A stretch of 64,000 nt of DNA from Shinella zoogloeoides (GTDB lineage Bacteria > Pseudomonadota > Alphaproteobacteria > Rhizobiales > Rhizobiaceae), in assembly GCF_020883495.1 (NCBI RefSeq), contig NZ_CP086610.1:2337501-2401500 (forward strand), written 5' to 3'. Below the pieces are notes generated by a model. The model saw only the letters and a list, made by a program, of their open reading frames with translations, was not told the origin of the DNA and ran no database searches. The translations under genes were made by a program, and so were the position numbers. Shown piece after piece: positions 1 to 9,637 of the stretch; position 1 is the first letter of the stretch; every line of letters begins with the position of its first letter.

Positions 1-41
1 CCGGCATGCCGGCGATGCGGGCGGAAGGGATCGGCCGATGA
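1..41 (+). CDS. 3' end of an upstream gene, probably DUF58-family protein
   Basis: The reading frame through positions 3-41 encodes a short tail ending in MRAEGIGR and a TGA that overlaps the ATG of the next gene (ATGA at 38-41). The four-base overlap indicates translational coupling. The DUF58 identity is inferred only from the usual gene order (MoxR, DUF58, DUF4159 protein, membrane protein). The visible residues are too few to confirm it. Confidence 0.4.
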   Translation, partial: GMPAMRAEGIGR

Positions 42-2842
42 GCGCGTTCGCCTTCGCCTTTCCCGCCGTGCTCGCCGCACTGGTCCTCCTGCCCGTCATC
101 TGGTGGCTGCTGCGGCTGACGCCGCCCAAGCCCGCCAGCGAGGTCTTCCCGCCCTTCGCCATCCTCGCCTCCATCCTCAAGCGCGAGGAAACGCCCGCGC
201 AAAGCCCCTGGTGGCTGACGCTGCTGCGCATGCTGATGGCCGCCGCCGTCATCCTCGCCATCGCCGATCCGGTCTTCAACCCGCGCACCAACACGCTTGC
301 GACCAGCGGCCCGCTCGTCCTAGTCGTGGACAATAGCTGGGCCGCCGCCACCGACTGGAAGCGGCGCGCCGAGACCGCCTCCGCGCTGATCGACGATGCG
401 GAGAGCCGTGACGTGCCGGTCTCGCTGGTGCTGACCGCCGACCGCGCGCACGACGCCGTTCCGGTCGACGCCGTGACCGCCCGCAACCGTCTCGCCGCCG
501 CCGGGCCGCGCCCGCTGCCGGCCGAGCGCGGCGGGGCTGTCGCGGCGCTGCGCACAGCGCTCGACGGCACGACGCCCGGCACCCTCGCCTTCATCACCGA
601 CGGCATGGCGGGCAGCGGGACCGACGACACGGTCGCCGCCCTCAAGGCCCTCTCGCCCGCCGAGTTTCGCCTGATCGCCGGCGATGGCGCGCCCGCCGTC
701 GCCGTCACCGCCGCGACCAATGGCGCGGACGCCCTTTCCGTCAGCCTGACCCGGCTCGTCGGCGGCCCGGCGCGCAGCCTGCCGCTGACCGCGCATGACA
801 GCCGCGGCCGCCCCATCGCCACCGGCACCGCCGATTTCGCCGCCGGCGCGACCACGACGACCGGCACGATCGCCGCCCCCTTCGAACTGCGCAACGACTT
901 CTCCCGCCTCACCATCGACGGGCTCGCCAATGCCGGCGGCACCTATCTGCTGGACAATTCCTTCCGCCGCCGCCGCGTCGCCTTCCTTTCCGGCGAGGTG
1001 CTGGATGCCAGCCAGCCGCTGCTTTCGCCGCTGCACTACATCAACCGCGCGCTCGCGCCCTATGCCGACCTCATCCAGCCGAGCGTGGCCGACCTTTCCT
1101 CGGCCATTCCCGAACTGCTGGAGCAAAAGCCCTCCGTGCTGATCATGGCCGATATCGGCCGCCTGCCGGAAGGCGTGCAGGACGAGGTGAAGCGCTGGAT
1201 CGAGGCCGGCGGCATGCTGATCCGCTTCGCCGGCCCGCGCCTTGCCGCCGCGCCCGCCGACGATCCGCTGGTTCCCGTCATGCTGCGCAAGGGCGAACGC
1301 GCGCTCGGCGGCGCGCTCTCCTGGTCCGAGCCGCAACCGCTTGCCGCCTATCCGGCAGGCAGCCCCTTCTTCGGCATGCGCGCGCCGGAAAATATCCTCG
1401 TCAAGCGCCAGGTGCTGGCCGAGCCGACACCGGACCTTGCCGAACGCACCTGGGCAAGCCTTGCCGACGGCACGCCGCTGGTCACGACCGGCCCGCTCGG
1501 CGCCGGCCGCATCGTGCTCTTCCATGTCAGCGCGGAAACCGGCTGGTCCAACCTGCCGCTCTCCGGCGATTTCGTGGAAATGCTCCGCCGCACCGTGCAG
1601 CTTTCGCGCGGCGGCGTCGCAACGGGCGGCAGCGGCCAGCAGGCGCAGGGCCTGCCGCCATACCGCCTGATGACCGCAAGCGGCACGCTTGCCGCCGCCA
1701 CCGGCGAGGCGAAGCCGCTCGCCGCCGGCGACGCCGGACGGACCGCCGCCAGCTTCGACAACCCGCCCGGCCTCTACGGCACCGCGGACGGCTATGTCGC
1801 CCACAACCTCTTCCCGGCCGGATACGCGATCGCCCCGCTCGCCCTGCCGGACGGCGCATCCATCCGGCGCGAGCCGCTGGCCGGTAAGGAGACCTGGTCG
1901 CTGAAACCGCACCTCCTCACCCTCGCCGCCCTGCTGCTGCTTGCCGATTGCGCCATCGTGCTCCTGATGGGCGGGGCCTTCGCCATGCGCCGCACGCCGA
2001 AGCGCGGCGCGGCCGCCGCCCTCGCCCTGCTGCTGGCCGCCGGAATGCTGGCCGTAGTGCCGTCCGAAAGCCGGGCGGACGATTCCCGGCCCGGCGACGA
2101 GGCGATCCTGTCGCGGCTCGACACCACGCATCTCGCCTATGTCATCACCGGCGAGAGCGAGGTGGACCGCATTTCCGAACGCGGCCTTGCCGGCCTCACG
2201 GAATTCCTCACCTACCGCACGACGCTGGAACCGGGCGAGCCGGTCGGCGTCGATATCGCCCGGGACGAGCTGGCGCTCTACCCGATCCTCTACTGGCCGG
2301 TGAGCGCCAGCGCCGAAATGCCCTCGGCCGCCGCGATCAGCCGGATCGACGCCTATATGCGCAGCGGCGGCACGGTGCTGTTCGACACGCGCGACCAGTT
2401 CGTCTCGCTCGACGGCAGTGCGGCAAGCCCCAACACGGAGCGGCTTCAGGCGATCCTCGCCAGCCTCGACATTCCGCCGCTGGAGCCGGTGCCCGCCGAC
2501 CATGTCCTGACCAAGGCCTTCTACCTGCTCGCCAATTTCCCCGGCCGTTATGCCGGTGGCCCGCTCTGGGTCGAGGCCGAGCTGGACCGCAAGGAAGACC
2601 CTTCGCGCCCGGCCCGCGCGGGCGACGGCGTGTCGCCGATCATGATCACCGGCAACGATTTCGCCGGGGCCTGGGCGATCGACGCCAACGGCATGCCGCT
2701 GCTGCCGACCGTGCCGCCGGACGAGGTGCAGCGCGAGCACGCCTTCCGCGCCGGCGTCAACATCATGATGTACATGCTCACCGGCAACTACAAGGCGGAC
2801 CAGGTCCACGTGCCCGCCCTCCTCGAACGGCTGGGGCAGTGA
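38..2842 (+). CDS. BatA-like / DUF4159 membrane protein
   Basis: A 934-residue protein. It opens with two hydrophobic segments of the BatA type (residues about 3-25 and 58-78). A von Willebrand A-like region follows, with a weak metal site (VVDNSW near residue 100). A membrane pair lies near residues 615-690, and the C-terminal third matches what I know of DUF4159. Such proteins occur in MoxR/Bat operons, where a MoxR AAA+ ATPase and VWA proteins support envelope stress tolerance or complex maturation; the exact role is unknown. The start overlaps the upstream stop, and the next gene begins one base after this stop, so the operon is tightly coupled. Family assignment is from sequence pattern, function from context. 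Confidence 0.8.
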   Translation: MSAFAFAFPAVLAALVLLPVIWWLLRLTPPKPASEVFPPFAILASILKREETPAQSPWWLTLLRMLMAAAVILAIADPVFNPRTNTLATSGPLVLVVDNSWAAATDWKRRAETASALIDDAESRDVPVSLVLTADRAHDAVPVDAVTARNRLAAAGPRPLPAERGGAVAALRTALDGTTPGTLAFITDGMAGSGTDDTVAALKALSPAEFRLIAGDGAPAVAVTAATNGADALSVSLTRLVGGPARSLPLTAHDSRGRPIATGTADFAAGATTTTGTIAAPFELRNDFSRLTIDGLANAGGTYLLDNSFRRRRVAFLSGEVLDASQPLLSPLHYINRALAPYADLIQPSVADLSSAIPELLEQKPSVLIMADIGRLPEGVQDEVKRWIEAGGMLIRFAGPRLAAAPADDPLVPVMLRKGERALGGALSWSEPQPLAAYPAGSPFFGMRAPENILVKRQVLAEPTPDLAERTWASLADGTPLVTTGPLGAGRIVLFHVSAETGWSNLPLSGDFVEMLRRTVQLSRGGVATGGSGQQAQGLPPYRLMTASGTLAAATGEAKPLAAGDAGRTAASFDNPPGLYGTADGYVAHNLFPAGYAIAPLALPDGASIRREPLAGKETWSLKPHLLTLAALLLLADCAIVLLMGGAFAMRRTPKRGAAAALALLLAAGMLAVVPSESRADDSRPGDEAILSRLDTTHLAYVITGESEVDRISERGLAGLTEFLTYRTTLEPGEPVGVDIARDELALYPILYWPVSASAEMPSAAAISRIDAYMRSGGTVLFDTRDQFVSLDGSAASPNTERLQAILASLDIPPLEPVPADHVLTKAFYLLANFPGRYAGGPLWVEAELDRKEDPSRPARAGDGVSPIMITGNDFAGAWAIDANGMPLLPTVPPDEVQREHAFRAGVNIMMYMLTGNYKADQVHVPALLERLGQ

Positions 2843-2843
2843 C

Positions 2844-4916
2844 ATGACGCTTCAGTTCTCCCCCTTCCTGCCCTGGATCGCCGTCGCCCTCATCGGCATT
2901 GCCGGCCTTGCTCTCGCCGCGCTCGGCCTGTGGCGGGGGCTGCACGGCGCTTTCCTGCGCGCGCTCGCCCTTCTGCTGCTGGTGCTGGCGCTCGCCAACC
3001 CGGTCTTCCTGCAGGAGGACCGCGAGGCGCTGTCGACGGTCGTTCCCGTCATCGTCGACCGCAGCCAGAGCCAGGGCAGCGAAGAGCGCACCGCCCAGAC
3101 CGACGCGGCGCTGGCCGGCCTCAAGGAGCGCTTCGCTCACTATCCGCGCATCGAGCCGCGCATCGTGGAGGCCGGCGACGACGGCACGTCGGACACGCCC
3201 TCCACCCGCCTCTTCGACGCCCTCACCGCCGCCATCGCCGATGTGCCGCGCTCGCGCGTCGGCGGCGCGATCCTGATCACCGACGGTCAGGTGCACGACA
3301 TTCCGGAAACCTCGGCCTTCTCCAGCTTCGACGCCCCGGTCCATGCGCTCGTCACCGGCCGGCCGGACGAGTTCGACCGCCGCATCGAGGTGGTCAGCGC
3401 GCCGCGCTTCGGCATCGTCGGCGAGGAGCAGGAGCTGAAGTTCCGCGTGGTGGACGACGGCAAGGGGCCGGACACGCCGGCCCGCGTGACCGTTCGCCTC
3501 AACGGCAACGAGATCGCCTCGGAAATCGCCCAGCCCGGCACCGAGCAACCGCTCGGCTTCACCGTGCCGCGCGGCGGCAACAATATCCTCGAATTCTCGG
3601 TCGATCCGGTCGAAGGCGAGATCACCACCGCCAACAACCGCGCCGTCCATGTCATCGAGGGCATCCGCGAGAACCTGCGCGTGCTGCTGGTCTCGGGCGA
3701 GCCGCATGCCGGCGAGCGCGCCTGGCGCAACCTCCTGAAGTCGGACACGGCCATCGACCTCGTGCATTTCACCATCCTGCGCCCGCCGGAAAAGCAGGAC
3801 GGCACGCCGATCAACGAGCTGTCGCTGATCGCCTTCCCGACGCGCGAGCTGTTCGTCGACAAGATCAACGAATTCGACCTCATCATCTTCGACCGCTACC
3901 AGCATCGCGGCGTGCTGCCGATCCTCTACTACGACAACATCGCGCAATATGTGGAGAATGGCGGCGCGCTGCTGATCGCGGCCGGTCCCGAGCATGCCGG
4001 CAACGATTCCATCGCCGGCACGCCGCTTGCCGCCGTGCTGCCGGCAACGCCCACCGGCGCGATGAACGAGGCCCCCTTCTATCCGCGCCTGTCGGAGCAA
4101 GGCAGGAAGCACCCCGTCACGCGCGGCCTCGAGGGCGCGAAGGACGAGCCGCCCCATTGGGGCCGCTGGTTCCGCACCGTCGATGTGGAGCGCCCCGAGG
4201 GCAATGTCGTCATGGAGGCCAATGACGGCAAGCCACTCTTGGTGCTGAACCGCGCCGGCAAGGGCCGCGTCGCGATGCTGCTCTCCGACCAGGGCTGGCT
4301 GTGGGCGCGCGGCTTCGAGGGCGGCGGCCCGCATGTCTCGCTCTACCGGCGCACCGCCCACTGGCTGATGCAGGAACCGGCGCTGGAGGAAGAGGCGCTG
4401 ACCGCGCGCACCTTCGGCCGCACGCTGCAAATCAACCGCCAGACCATCGGCGACGCGCCGGGCGAGGCGGTCCTCAAGCTGCCGTCCGGCGCCACGCAGC
4501 GGGTCGCGCTCAAGGAGGCCGAACCCGGCCTCTTCCGCGCCGAGATCGCCACGCGGGAAACCGGCCTCTACGAGATCACCAACGACAATCTCAGCGCCCT
4601 CGTCCATGTCGGCGCGGTGGATGCGCCGGAATTCAAGGCGACGATCTCGACGACGCAAACGCTGAAGCCGTTGGCCGAGGCCACGAAGGGCACCGTCCGC
4701 CGGCTCGTCGCCGAGAGCGGCGAGGCCGTCTCCCTGCCGCCGCTGCTGCCGGTCTCCGGCCAGATCCGCACGGTCGACGAGAACCGCCTGTCGCTGCGCA
4801 TGACGGACGAGACGGTGCTGAGGGGCATCAACTCGCTGCCGCTCTTTGCCGGCTTTGCCGGCGTCGGCCTGCTGCTGCTCGCCTTCTCGGCCATGTGGTA
4901 TCGCGAAGGGCGTTGA
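2844..4916 (+). CDS. Membrane-anchored VWA/glutamine-amidotransferase-like protein of the MoxR operon
   Basis: A 690-residue protein with N-terminal membrane helices (about residues 10-28 and 36-54) and one C-terminal helix (about 665-685), so the bulk is probably periplasmic. A MIDAS-like DRSQS (DxSxS) sits near residue 72, typical of a VWA fold. A later region (about residues 275-400) resembles class I glutamine amidotransferase-like domains found in Bat-operon proteins, but I see no clear catalytic Cys triad, so it is probably non-enzymatic. It starts one base after the preceding stop and is the last gene of the operon; the next gene lies 177 bases downstream. Confidence 0.75.
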   Translation: MTLQFSPFLPWIAVALIGIAGLALAALGLWRGLHGAFLRALALLLLVLALANPVFLQEDREALSTVVPVIVDRSQSQGSEERTAQTDAALAGLKERFAHYPRIEPRIVEAGDDGTSDTPSTRLFDALTAAIADVPRSRVGGAILITDGQVHDIPETSAFSSFDAPVHALVTGRPDEFDRRIEVVSAPRFGIVGEEQELKFRVVDDGKGPDTPARVTVRLNGNEIASEIAQPGTEQPLGFTVPRGGNNILEFSVDPVEGEITTANNRAVHVIEGIRENLRVLLVSGEPHAGERAWRNLLKSDTAIDLVHFTILRPPEKQDGTPINELSLIAFPTRELFVDKINEFDLIIFDRYQHRGVLPILYYDNIAQYVENGGALLIAAGPEHAGNDSIAGTPLAAVLPATPTGAMNEAPFYPRLSEQGRKHPVTRGLEGAKDEPPHWGRWFRTVDVERPEGNVVMEANDGKPLLVLNRAGKGRVAMLLSDQGWLWARGFEGGGPHVSLYRRTAHWLMQEPALEEEALTARTFGRTLQINRQTIGDAPGEAVLKLPSGATQRVALKEAEPGLFRAEIATRETGLYEITNDNLSALVHVGAVDAPEFKATISTTQTLKPLAEATKGTVRRLVAESGEAVSLPPLLPVSGQIRTVDENRLSLRMTDETVLRGINSLPLFAGFAGVGLLLLAFSAMWYREGR

Positions 4917-5093
4917 CCTTACCCCGGTTTCGGCTAATCTGACCGCACGGCCGGAGGCGGCCGGCAGACCCGCGCCTTTCCTGAAGGCATGGCGAACGCC
5001 TCCTCAATACCCTTTCTCCACCGTTCATCGTTGGGCGAAGGCGTCGGCAATGCGGGCACTGACGGGAATTTCGCCGGAACGAAAGGAACGGAC

Positions 5094-5630
5094 ATGCGCG
5101 ATTTTCGCGATGCCAAGGCCATGGCGAAAGCCATGCGGGAAACGCTGGCCGCCCGCAATATCGAGATCAACCACAGCGAAGCCCTCGAAATCGTCGCCCG
5201 CCAGTTCGGCGTGGAGACCTGGAACATCCTCTCTTCGAAGATCGAGGCGAAACCGCCGGCAGGCGGCATCGCCTTCGAGCAGGCCGTGCCCATCGTGCGC
5301 ATCTTCGACGTGGCGAAGGCACATGAATTCTATCTCGGCTTCCTCGGCTTCTCCGTCGACTGGGAGCACCGCTACGGCGAGCGGTTCCCGCTCTACACGC
5401 AGGTCTCGCGCGGCGGGCTGCGGCTGCACCTTTCCGAACATGCGGGCGATGCCACGCCCGGCGGCAACATGGTCGTCTATATGAAAGGTATCAGCGCCTT
5501 CCAGAAGGAGCTGATCGGCAAGGACTACCCCTATATGAGACCGGGCCTCGAGGACGAGGGCACGCGGCTGGAGGTGACGGTGATCGACCCCTTCCAGAAC
5601 CGCATCCGCTTCATGGAACTGAAGGACTGA
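5094..5630 (+). CDS. Glyoxalase superfamily (VOC) protein with N-terminal glyoxalase-related domain
   Basis: A 178-residue protein. The first ~55 residues (MRDFRDAKAMAKAMRETLAA onward) form a helical domain often found before VOC domains in alphaproteobacteria. The rest is a single VOC/bleomycin-resistance fold starting at QAVPIVRIFDVAKAHEFY. I chose the ATG at 5094 because GGAACGGAC lies just upstream; an in-frame ATG at 4989 would add 35 low-complexity residues and lacks a good ribosome site. The substrate cannot be told. It probably binds a small molecule or confers mild resistance. It converges on the GNAT gene. Confidence 0.8.
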   Translation: MRDFRDAKAMAKAMRETLAARNIEINHSEALEIVARQFGVETWNILSSKIEAKPPAGGIAFEQAVPIVRIFDVAKAHEFYLGFLGFSVDWEHRYGERFPLYTQVSRGGLRLHLSEHAGDATPGGNMVVYMKGISAFQKELIGKDYPYMRPGLEDEGTRLEVTVIDPFQNRIRFMELKD

Positions 5631-5649
5631 GCGCCTTCCGGCGAGGGGT

Positions 5650-6168
5650 TCAACGCCCCTCGTCATCCCGCCAGGCGATGACGCCCTTCAGCCGCGCATG
5701 CGTATCTTCCGCGAAAGGCATGACGAGCACGCGCGCCGGATCGACCGGGCCGGGGAAGGTCAGAGCATTCCACGCCACCTTCTCGAAACCGAGCGGGCCG
5801 TAATAGGGCGGATCGCCGACGAGCACGACGGCCTCCGAGCCTTTCCGCCTGGCGGCCGCGCAGGCGATGCGCAGCAGCTCCCGGCCGATGCCCCGGTTCT
5901 TGTGCGAGGGGCGAACGGCGAGCGGGCCGAGCAGATGCGCCTTCACGCCACCGGCCAGAACGGGCGTCATGCGCACCGAGGCGATGGTCTCGCCGTCATC
6001 CGTGCAGACGAAGGAGAGCGAAAGGTCGTGCGGCCCCTGCTCGCGGATGCGCGCGGCGGCGCGCACATGCCGACCAGGGCCGAAGGCTTCCTCGTTGATC
6101 AGTTCGATGGCGGCGTCGTGGGAGGTATCTTCCGTCAGGTAGACGATATCGTGCTTGAGCATGTTCAT
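5650..6168 (-). CDS. GNAT family N-acetyltransferase (YhbS-like)
   Basis: A 172-residue single-domain acetyltransferase. The acetyl-CoA loop is seen as VRPSHKNRGIGRELL (RxxGxG type), preceded by LLGPLAVRP and followed by VVLVGDPPYYGPLGFEKV, which is typical of YhbS-like enzymes. The substrate is unknown. The ATG at 6168 gives MNMLKHDIVY; an ATG two codons later is equally possible. It converges on the glyoxalase-like gene with a 19-base gap. A GAGGGG/CCCCTC hairpin near 5643-5660 may separate the two but has no clear U-run. Confidence 0.85.
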   Translation of the reverse strand: MNMLKHDIVYLTEDTSHDAAIELINEEAFGPGRHVRAAARIREQGPHDLSLSFVCTDDGETIASVRMTPVLAGGVKAHLLGPLAVRPSHKNRGIGRELLRIACAAARRKGSEAVVLVGDPPYYGPLGFEKVAWNALTFPGPVDPARVLVMPFAEDTHARLKGVIAWRDDEGR

Positions 6169-6449
6169 GGATCAGGGACCGGATACGAAGCTGGAGATGC
6201 AGGTGATCGCGCCGCCGCCGAAGGGGGCGCAGCGTGAGCATCAGCGTCGTCGTGGGGTTCCCGTGGTGAACATGCCTGTCGTCTTCCTCGCCGGCTGGAG
6301 CGCCGGTGCTGGTCTGCGCGGATAGCAGAAATTTTCACTCTGTCAAAGAGCAAAACGCACCGTTCACTAAAAAGCGCCTATCCAGCCCTGCCCCATGCGC
6401 TATCTATGAACGCACGTTCAGGCCGCGATGGGCGGCGAAGGAGACAATC

Positions 6450-7436
6450 ATGGGCATGCTCGTTGACGGCGTCTGGCATGACGTCTGGTACGATACGAAG
6501 GCGACGAAGGGCCATTTCCAGCGCTCCGTTTCGCAGTTCCGCAACTGGATCACACCGGATGGCGCGCCCGGCCCGACCGGCGAAGGCGGCTTTGCGGCGG
6601 AGGCCGGCCGCTACCATCTCTATGTCTCGCTCGCCTGTCCCTGGGCGCACCGCACGCTGATCTTCCGCAAGCTGAAGAAGCTGGAGGACCTGATCACTGT
6701 CTCCGTGGTCGATCCGCTGATGCTGTCGAAGGGCTGGGAGTTCAAGGGGGAGAATGGCGGCACGCTCGACCCGCTGTTCGGCGCAACCGCGCTCTATGAA
6801 GTCTATCTCAAGGCCGATCCGCACTATTCCGGCCGTGTGACGGTGCCGGTGCTCTGGGACAAGAAAGAGAACCGCATGGTCTCGAACGAATCGGCGGAAA
6901 TCATCCGCATGTTCAACTCGGCCTTCGACCGCCTCACCGGCTCGCGCGACGACTTCTATCCGGAGCCGCTGCGCGCCGAAATCGACGCGCTGAACGACAG
7001 CATCTACGACACCATCAACAATGGCGTCTACAAGGCCGGCTTCGCGACGACGCAGGAGGCCTATGAGGGCAATGTGACGAAACTCTTCGCCATGCTGGAC
7101 AGCCTGGAAGAGCGGCTTTCGAAACAGCGCTACCTCACCGGCGGGCGCATCACCGAGGCCGACTGGCGTCTCTTCACGACGCTGGTGCGCTTCGATCCGG
7201 TCTATGTCGGCCATTTCAAGTGCAACATCCGCCGCATCGCCGACTATCCGAACCTCTACGGCTACCTGCGCGATCTCTATCAGGTGCCCGGCGTCGCCGA
7301 CACGGTGAACATGCGCCACATCAAGGAGCACTATTACCGCAGCCACGTCACGATCAACCCGACGGGCGTGGTGCCGGTCGGCCCTGAAATGGACCTTGCC
7401 TCCCCGCATGGCCGCGACGGACTGAAGGCGGCCTGA
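6450..7436 (+). CDS. Glutathionyl-hydroquinone reductase (YqjG/PcpF-like, Xi-class GST)
   Basis: A 328-residue protein with the Xi-class glutathione transferase signature ACPWAHR; the catalytic cysteine is residue 63. The family reduces glutathionyl-hydroquinones to hydroquinone with GSH, clearing quinone stress in the cytoplasm. The N-terminal thioredoxin-like part and the C-terminal helical part (ITEADWRLFTTLVRFDPVY) are both complete, and the length fits the family. The ATG at 6450 is preceded by GGCGAAGGAGA; the upstream ATG at 6306 lacks this and adds non-family residues. Confidence 0.92.
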   Translation: MGMLVDGVWHDVWYDTKATKGHFQRSVSQFRNWITPDGAPGPTGEGGFAAEAGRYHLYVSLACPWAHRTLIFRKLKKLEDLITVSVVDPLMLSKGWEFKGENGGTLDPLFGATALYEVYLKADPHYSGRVTVPVLWDKKENRMVSNESAEIIRMFNSAFDRLTGSRDDFYPEPLRAEIDALNDSIYDTINNGVYKAGFATTQEAYEGNVTKLFAMLDSLEERLSKQRYLTGGRITEADWRLFTTLVRFDPVYVGHFKCNIRRIADYPNLYGYLRDLYQVPGVADTVNMRHIKEHYYRSHVTINPTGVVPVGPEMDLASPHGRDGLKAA

Positions 7437-7452
7437 CGACCAGTAACTTGAC

Positions 7453-7941
7453 CTACCAGTAATCCGCGAAGGGCGACCGGCCGGCCATCTCCTCCAGCCG
7501 CCGGTGGGTCGCCGCCGTAGTTGCGGCCGGCAGGGCGTCGAGCGCGAAGAAGCCGGCCTCGACGATCTCGCGGTCCTTGAGGCGCGGCGCGGTCTGCGCC
7601 ACGCCATCGCAGCGATAGAGCAGCACATGGTCGCGCTTGCTGGTCTGCCGGTTGAAATAGACATGGAGGAGCCGCGGCGGCGCGCCGATGGCAAGGTTGC
7701 CCTCCTCCCGCATTTCCTTGGCCAGCGCCTCCAGCGCCGTCTCCCCCCGCTCGATGCCGCCGCCCGGCAGGTGCCAGCCGGGCACGTAGCTGTGGCGCAC
7801 GAGGAAGACGCGGCCGGCCTCGTCGAAACAGGCCGCGCGCACGCCCATCGTCATGCCGCGCGACAGCGCGAAGTAGGCGTGAATTACGCGCTTCACGAGG
7901 TTCACGAACGGGCCTCTGGCCGGCGGGGCGTTGTCATCCAT
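7453..7941 (-). CDS. Nudix hydrolase
   Basis: A 162-residue protein with a Nudix box at GGGIERGETALEALAKEMREE (positions G, E, REEG fit; the usual Arg before Glu is Lys). The family hydrolyses nucleoside diphosphates linked to another moiety, with Mg2+. The specific substrate is unknown. The chosen ATG at 7941 gives MDDNAPPARG; the longer frame from 7998 is less typical. The gene ends 17 bases from the convergent hydroquinone reductase stop and starts 111 bases from the divergent metallophosphoesterase ATG. Confidence 0.85.
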   Translation of the reverse strand: MDDNAPPARGPFVNLVKRVIHAYFALSRGMTMGVRAACFDEAGRVFLVRHSYVPGWHLPGGGIERGETALEALAKEMREEGNLAIGAPPRLLHVYFNRQTSKRDHVLLYRCDGVAQTAPRLKDREIVEAGFFALDALPAATTAATHRRLEEMAGRSPFADYW

Positions 7942-8051
7942 CGCGGCACTTGGCCGGAAGCAGCCGGCCAAATCAAGACGCACCGCCGCAAATGGCAAGG
8001 AATATCCACGCCTTGCGTTTCCCTTGGCAGCCTTATGCTCTAAGGAGGGGT

Positions 8052-8954
8052 ATGTTCAGACTTGCCCATATATCGGACGTCCATCTCGGGCCGCTGCCGG
8101 CCCTCACCTTCCTGGAACTATTCTCCAAGCGCATCACCGGCTTCGTGAACTGGCACCGCAACCGTCGCCGGCACCTCTTCACCAACACGCTGGACATCGT
8201 GCTGGACGATATCGAGCGGCAGAACCCCGATCATCTGGCCATCACCGGCGACCTCGTAAACCTCGCCTCCTCGCTGGAGATCGCCGCGGTGAAGCGCTGG
8301 CTGCCGGAAGCCGGCACGCCGGAAAACGTCTCCGTCGTGCCGGGCAATCACGACGCCTATGTACGCGGCGCCTACGAGAAATCGACACGCGCCTGGTATC
8401 CCTACATGCGCGGCGACGCCGGCCCGGACGAGTGGCAGGAAGACAGGCACGTCTTTCCCTATCTGCGCGTGCGCGGACAGGTGGCGATCATCGGCTGCTC
8501 GACGGCCGTGGCGACCCCGCCCTTTTCCGCGTCGGGCTATTTCGGCAGCCAGCAGGCGCGCGAGGCGGTGAACATGCTGCGCGCGGCGGGCGAAGCCGGC
8601 CTCTTCCGCGTCGTGCTCATCCATCATCCGCCGATCCGCGGCGCGACCTCCTTCCACAAGCGCATGATCGGCATCCGCCGCTTCGCCGCCACCATCTCGA
8701 CGGGCGGGGCGGAACTGGTGCTGCACGGCCATACCCATCTCAACACGGTCAACTGGCTGCCCGGCCAGACGAAGCCGGTGCCGGTGGTCGGCATCGCTTC
8801 GGCCTCGCAGGGACCGGGCGGCCACAAGCCGCCGGCGGGCTACAATCTCTTCTCCATCTCCGGCGCGCCGGGCAACTGGACCATCGAGCGCGAGCGCTAT
8901 GCGCTGACCGATGACGGCCTTGCGCTGACGCTCGCCGAGACCACACGCCTCTAA
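8052..8954 (+). CDS. Metallophosphoesterase (calcineurin-like)
   Basis: A 300-residue enzyme with the conserved dimetal motifs in order: HISDVHLG (D, H), TGDLVN (GDxV), VVPGNHDAY (GNHD), IHHPP and HGHTHLN (GHTH). These define a calcineurin-type phosphoesterase with a binuclear centre. The substrate is not evident; cyclic-nucleotide or phospholipid-related phosphodiesterase activity is possible. The ATG at 8052 follows AGGAGGGGT, a strong ribosome site, so the ORF extension to 7950 is rejected. Confidence 0.9.
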   Translation: MFRLAHISDVHLGPLPALTFLELFSKRITGFVNWHRNRRRHLFTNTLDIVLDDIERQNPDHLAITGDLVNLASSLEIAAVKRWLPEAGTPENVSVVPGNHDAYVRGAYEKSTRAWYPYMRGDAGPDEWQEDRHVFPYLRVRGQVAIIGCSTAVATPPFSASGYFGSQQAREAVNMLRAAGEAGLFRVVLIHHPPIRGATSFHKRMIGIRRFAATISTGGAELVLHGHTHLNTVNWLPGQTKPVPVVGIASASQGPGGHKPPAGYNLFSISGAPGNWTIERERYALTDDGLALTLAETTRL

Positions 8955-9043
8955 GCCCGCGAATAAATTCCCGCCCCCATCCGTTCCCTCCTCCTGAAGC
9001 GGCCTGCGCCCGGCAGACGGCCCGATCGAGGAGGAACCTGACC

Positions 9044-9637
9044 ATGCTCCGCCATACCATGCTGCTATCGTTCTGCGCCGCCGTCTCGCTGACGGCGCTT
9101 TCCACCGCGCGCGCCGCCGACAGCGACACGACCCAGCCGCCCGTCGCGACCGAAACCACCACGACCTGCACCGGCGGCAAGATCTGGAGCGCCGAGAAGA
9201 AGGAATGCATCGCACCGGAGGACATGAAGCCGGCCAAGCACAAGAAGCCGGAGGAACAGAAGAAGTCCGAGCGCGAGATCGACGACAGGCTCTACGCCGC
9301 CGCGCGCGAATTCGCCTATGCCGGCCAGTACGGGAACGCGCTGCGGGCGCTGCGCGCCGCCTCGAACCAGGAGGACCCGCGCATCCTCAACTATCTCGGC
9401 TACAACACCCGCAAGCTCGGCAACATCGAGCTGGGCATGACCTACTACAGGCGGGCGCTGCAGAAGGACGAGAACTACATTCTCGCCCGCTCCTATATGG
9501 GCCAGGCCCTGATCGAGCAGGGCGATATCGAGGGCGCGCGCGTGCAGCTCGTCGAAATCCGCGACCGCGGCGGCGAGAACACCTGGGCCTATCGCGCCCT
9601 GCTTCAGTCGCTGGGCGGCGAGCGCACCCGCTACTGA
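9044..9637 (+). CDS. Secreted tetratricopeptide repeat protein
   Basis: A 197-residue protein. The signal peptide runs to about ALSTARAAD. A short Thr/Lys-rich linker with two cysteines (TCTGG, KECIA) follows. From about residue 85 there are TPR-like helices (YAAAREFAYAGQYGNALRAL, LNYLGYNTRKLGNIELGM, ARSYMGQALIEQGDIEGARV). It is probably periplasmic, with a scaffolding role. GGAGGAACC precedes the ATG at 9044. The substrate or partner is unknown. Confidence 0.8.
   Translation: MLRHTMLLSFCAAVSLTALSTARAADSDTTQPPVATETTTTCTGGKIWSAEKKECIAPEDMKPAKHKKPEEQKKSEREIDDRLYAAAREFAYAGQYGNALRALRAASNQEDPRILNYLGYNTRKLGNIELGMTYYRRALQKDENYILARSYMGQALIEQGDIEGARVQLVEIRDRGGENTWAYRALLQSLGGERTRY

Noticed and set aside
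320..2845. 841-residue minus-strand ORF opposite the BatA/DUF4159 gene
   Set aside because: Shadow frame: glycine, arginine and histidine rich, no start context or domains, while the plus frame has membrane helices and coupling overlaps.
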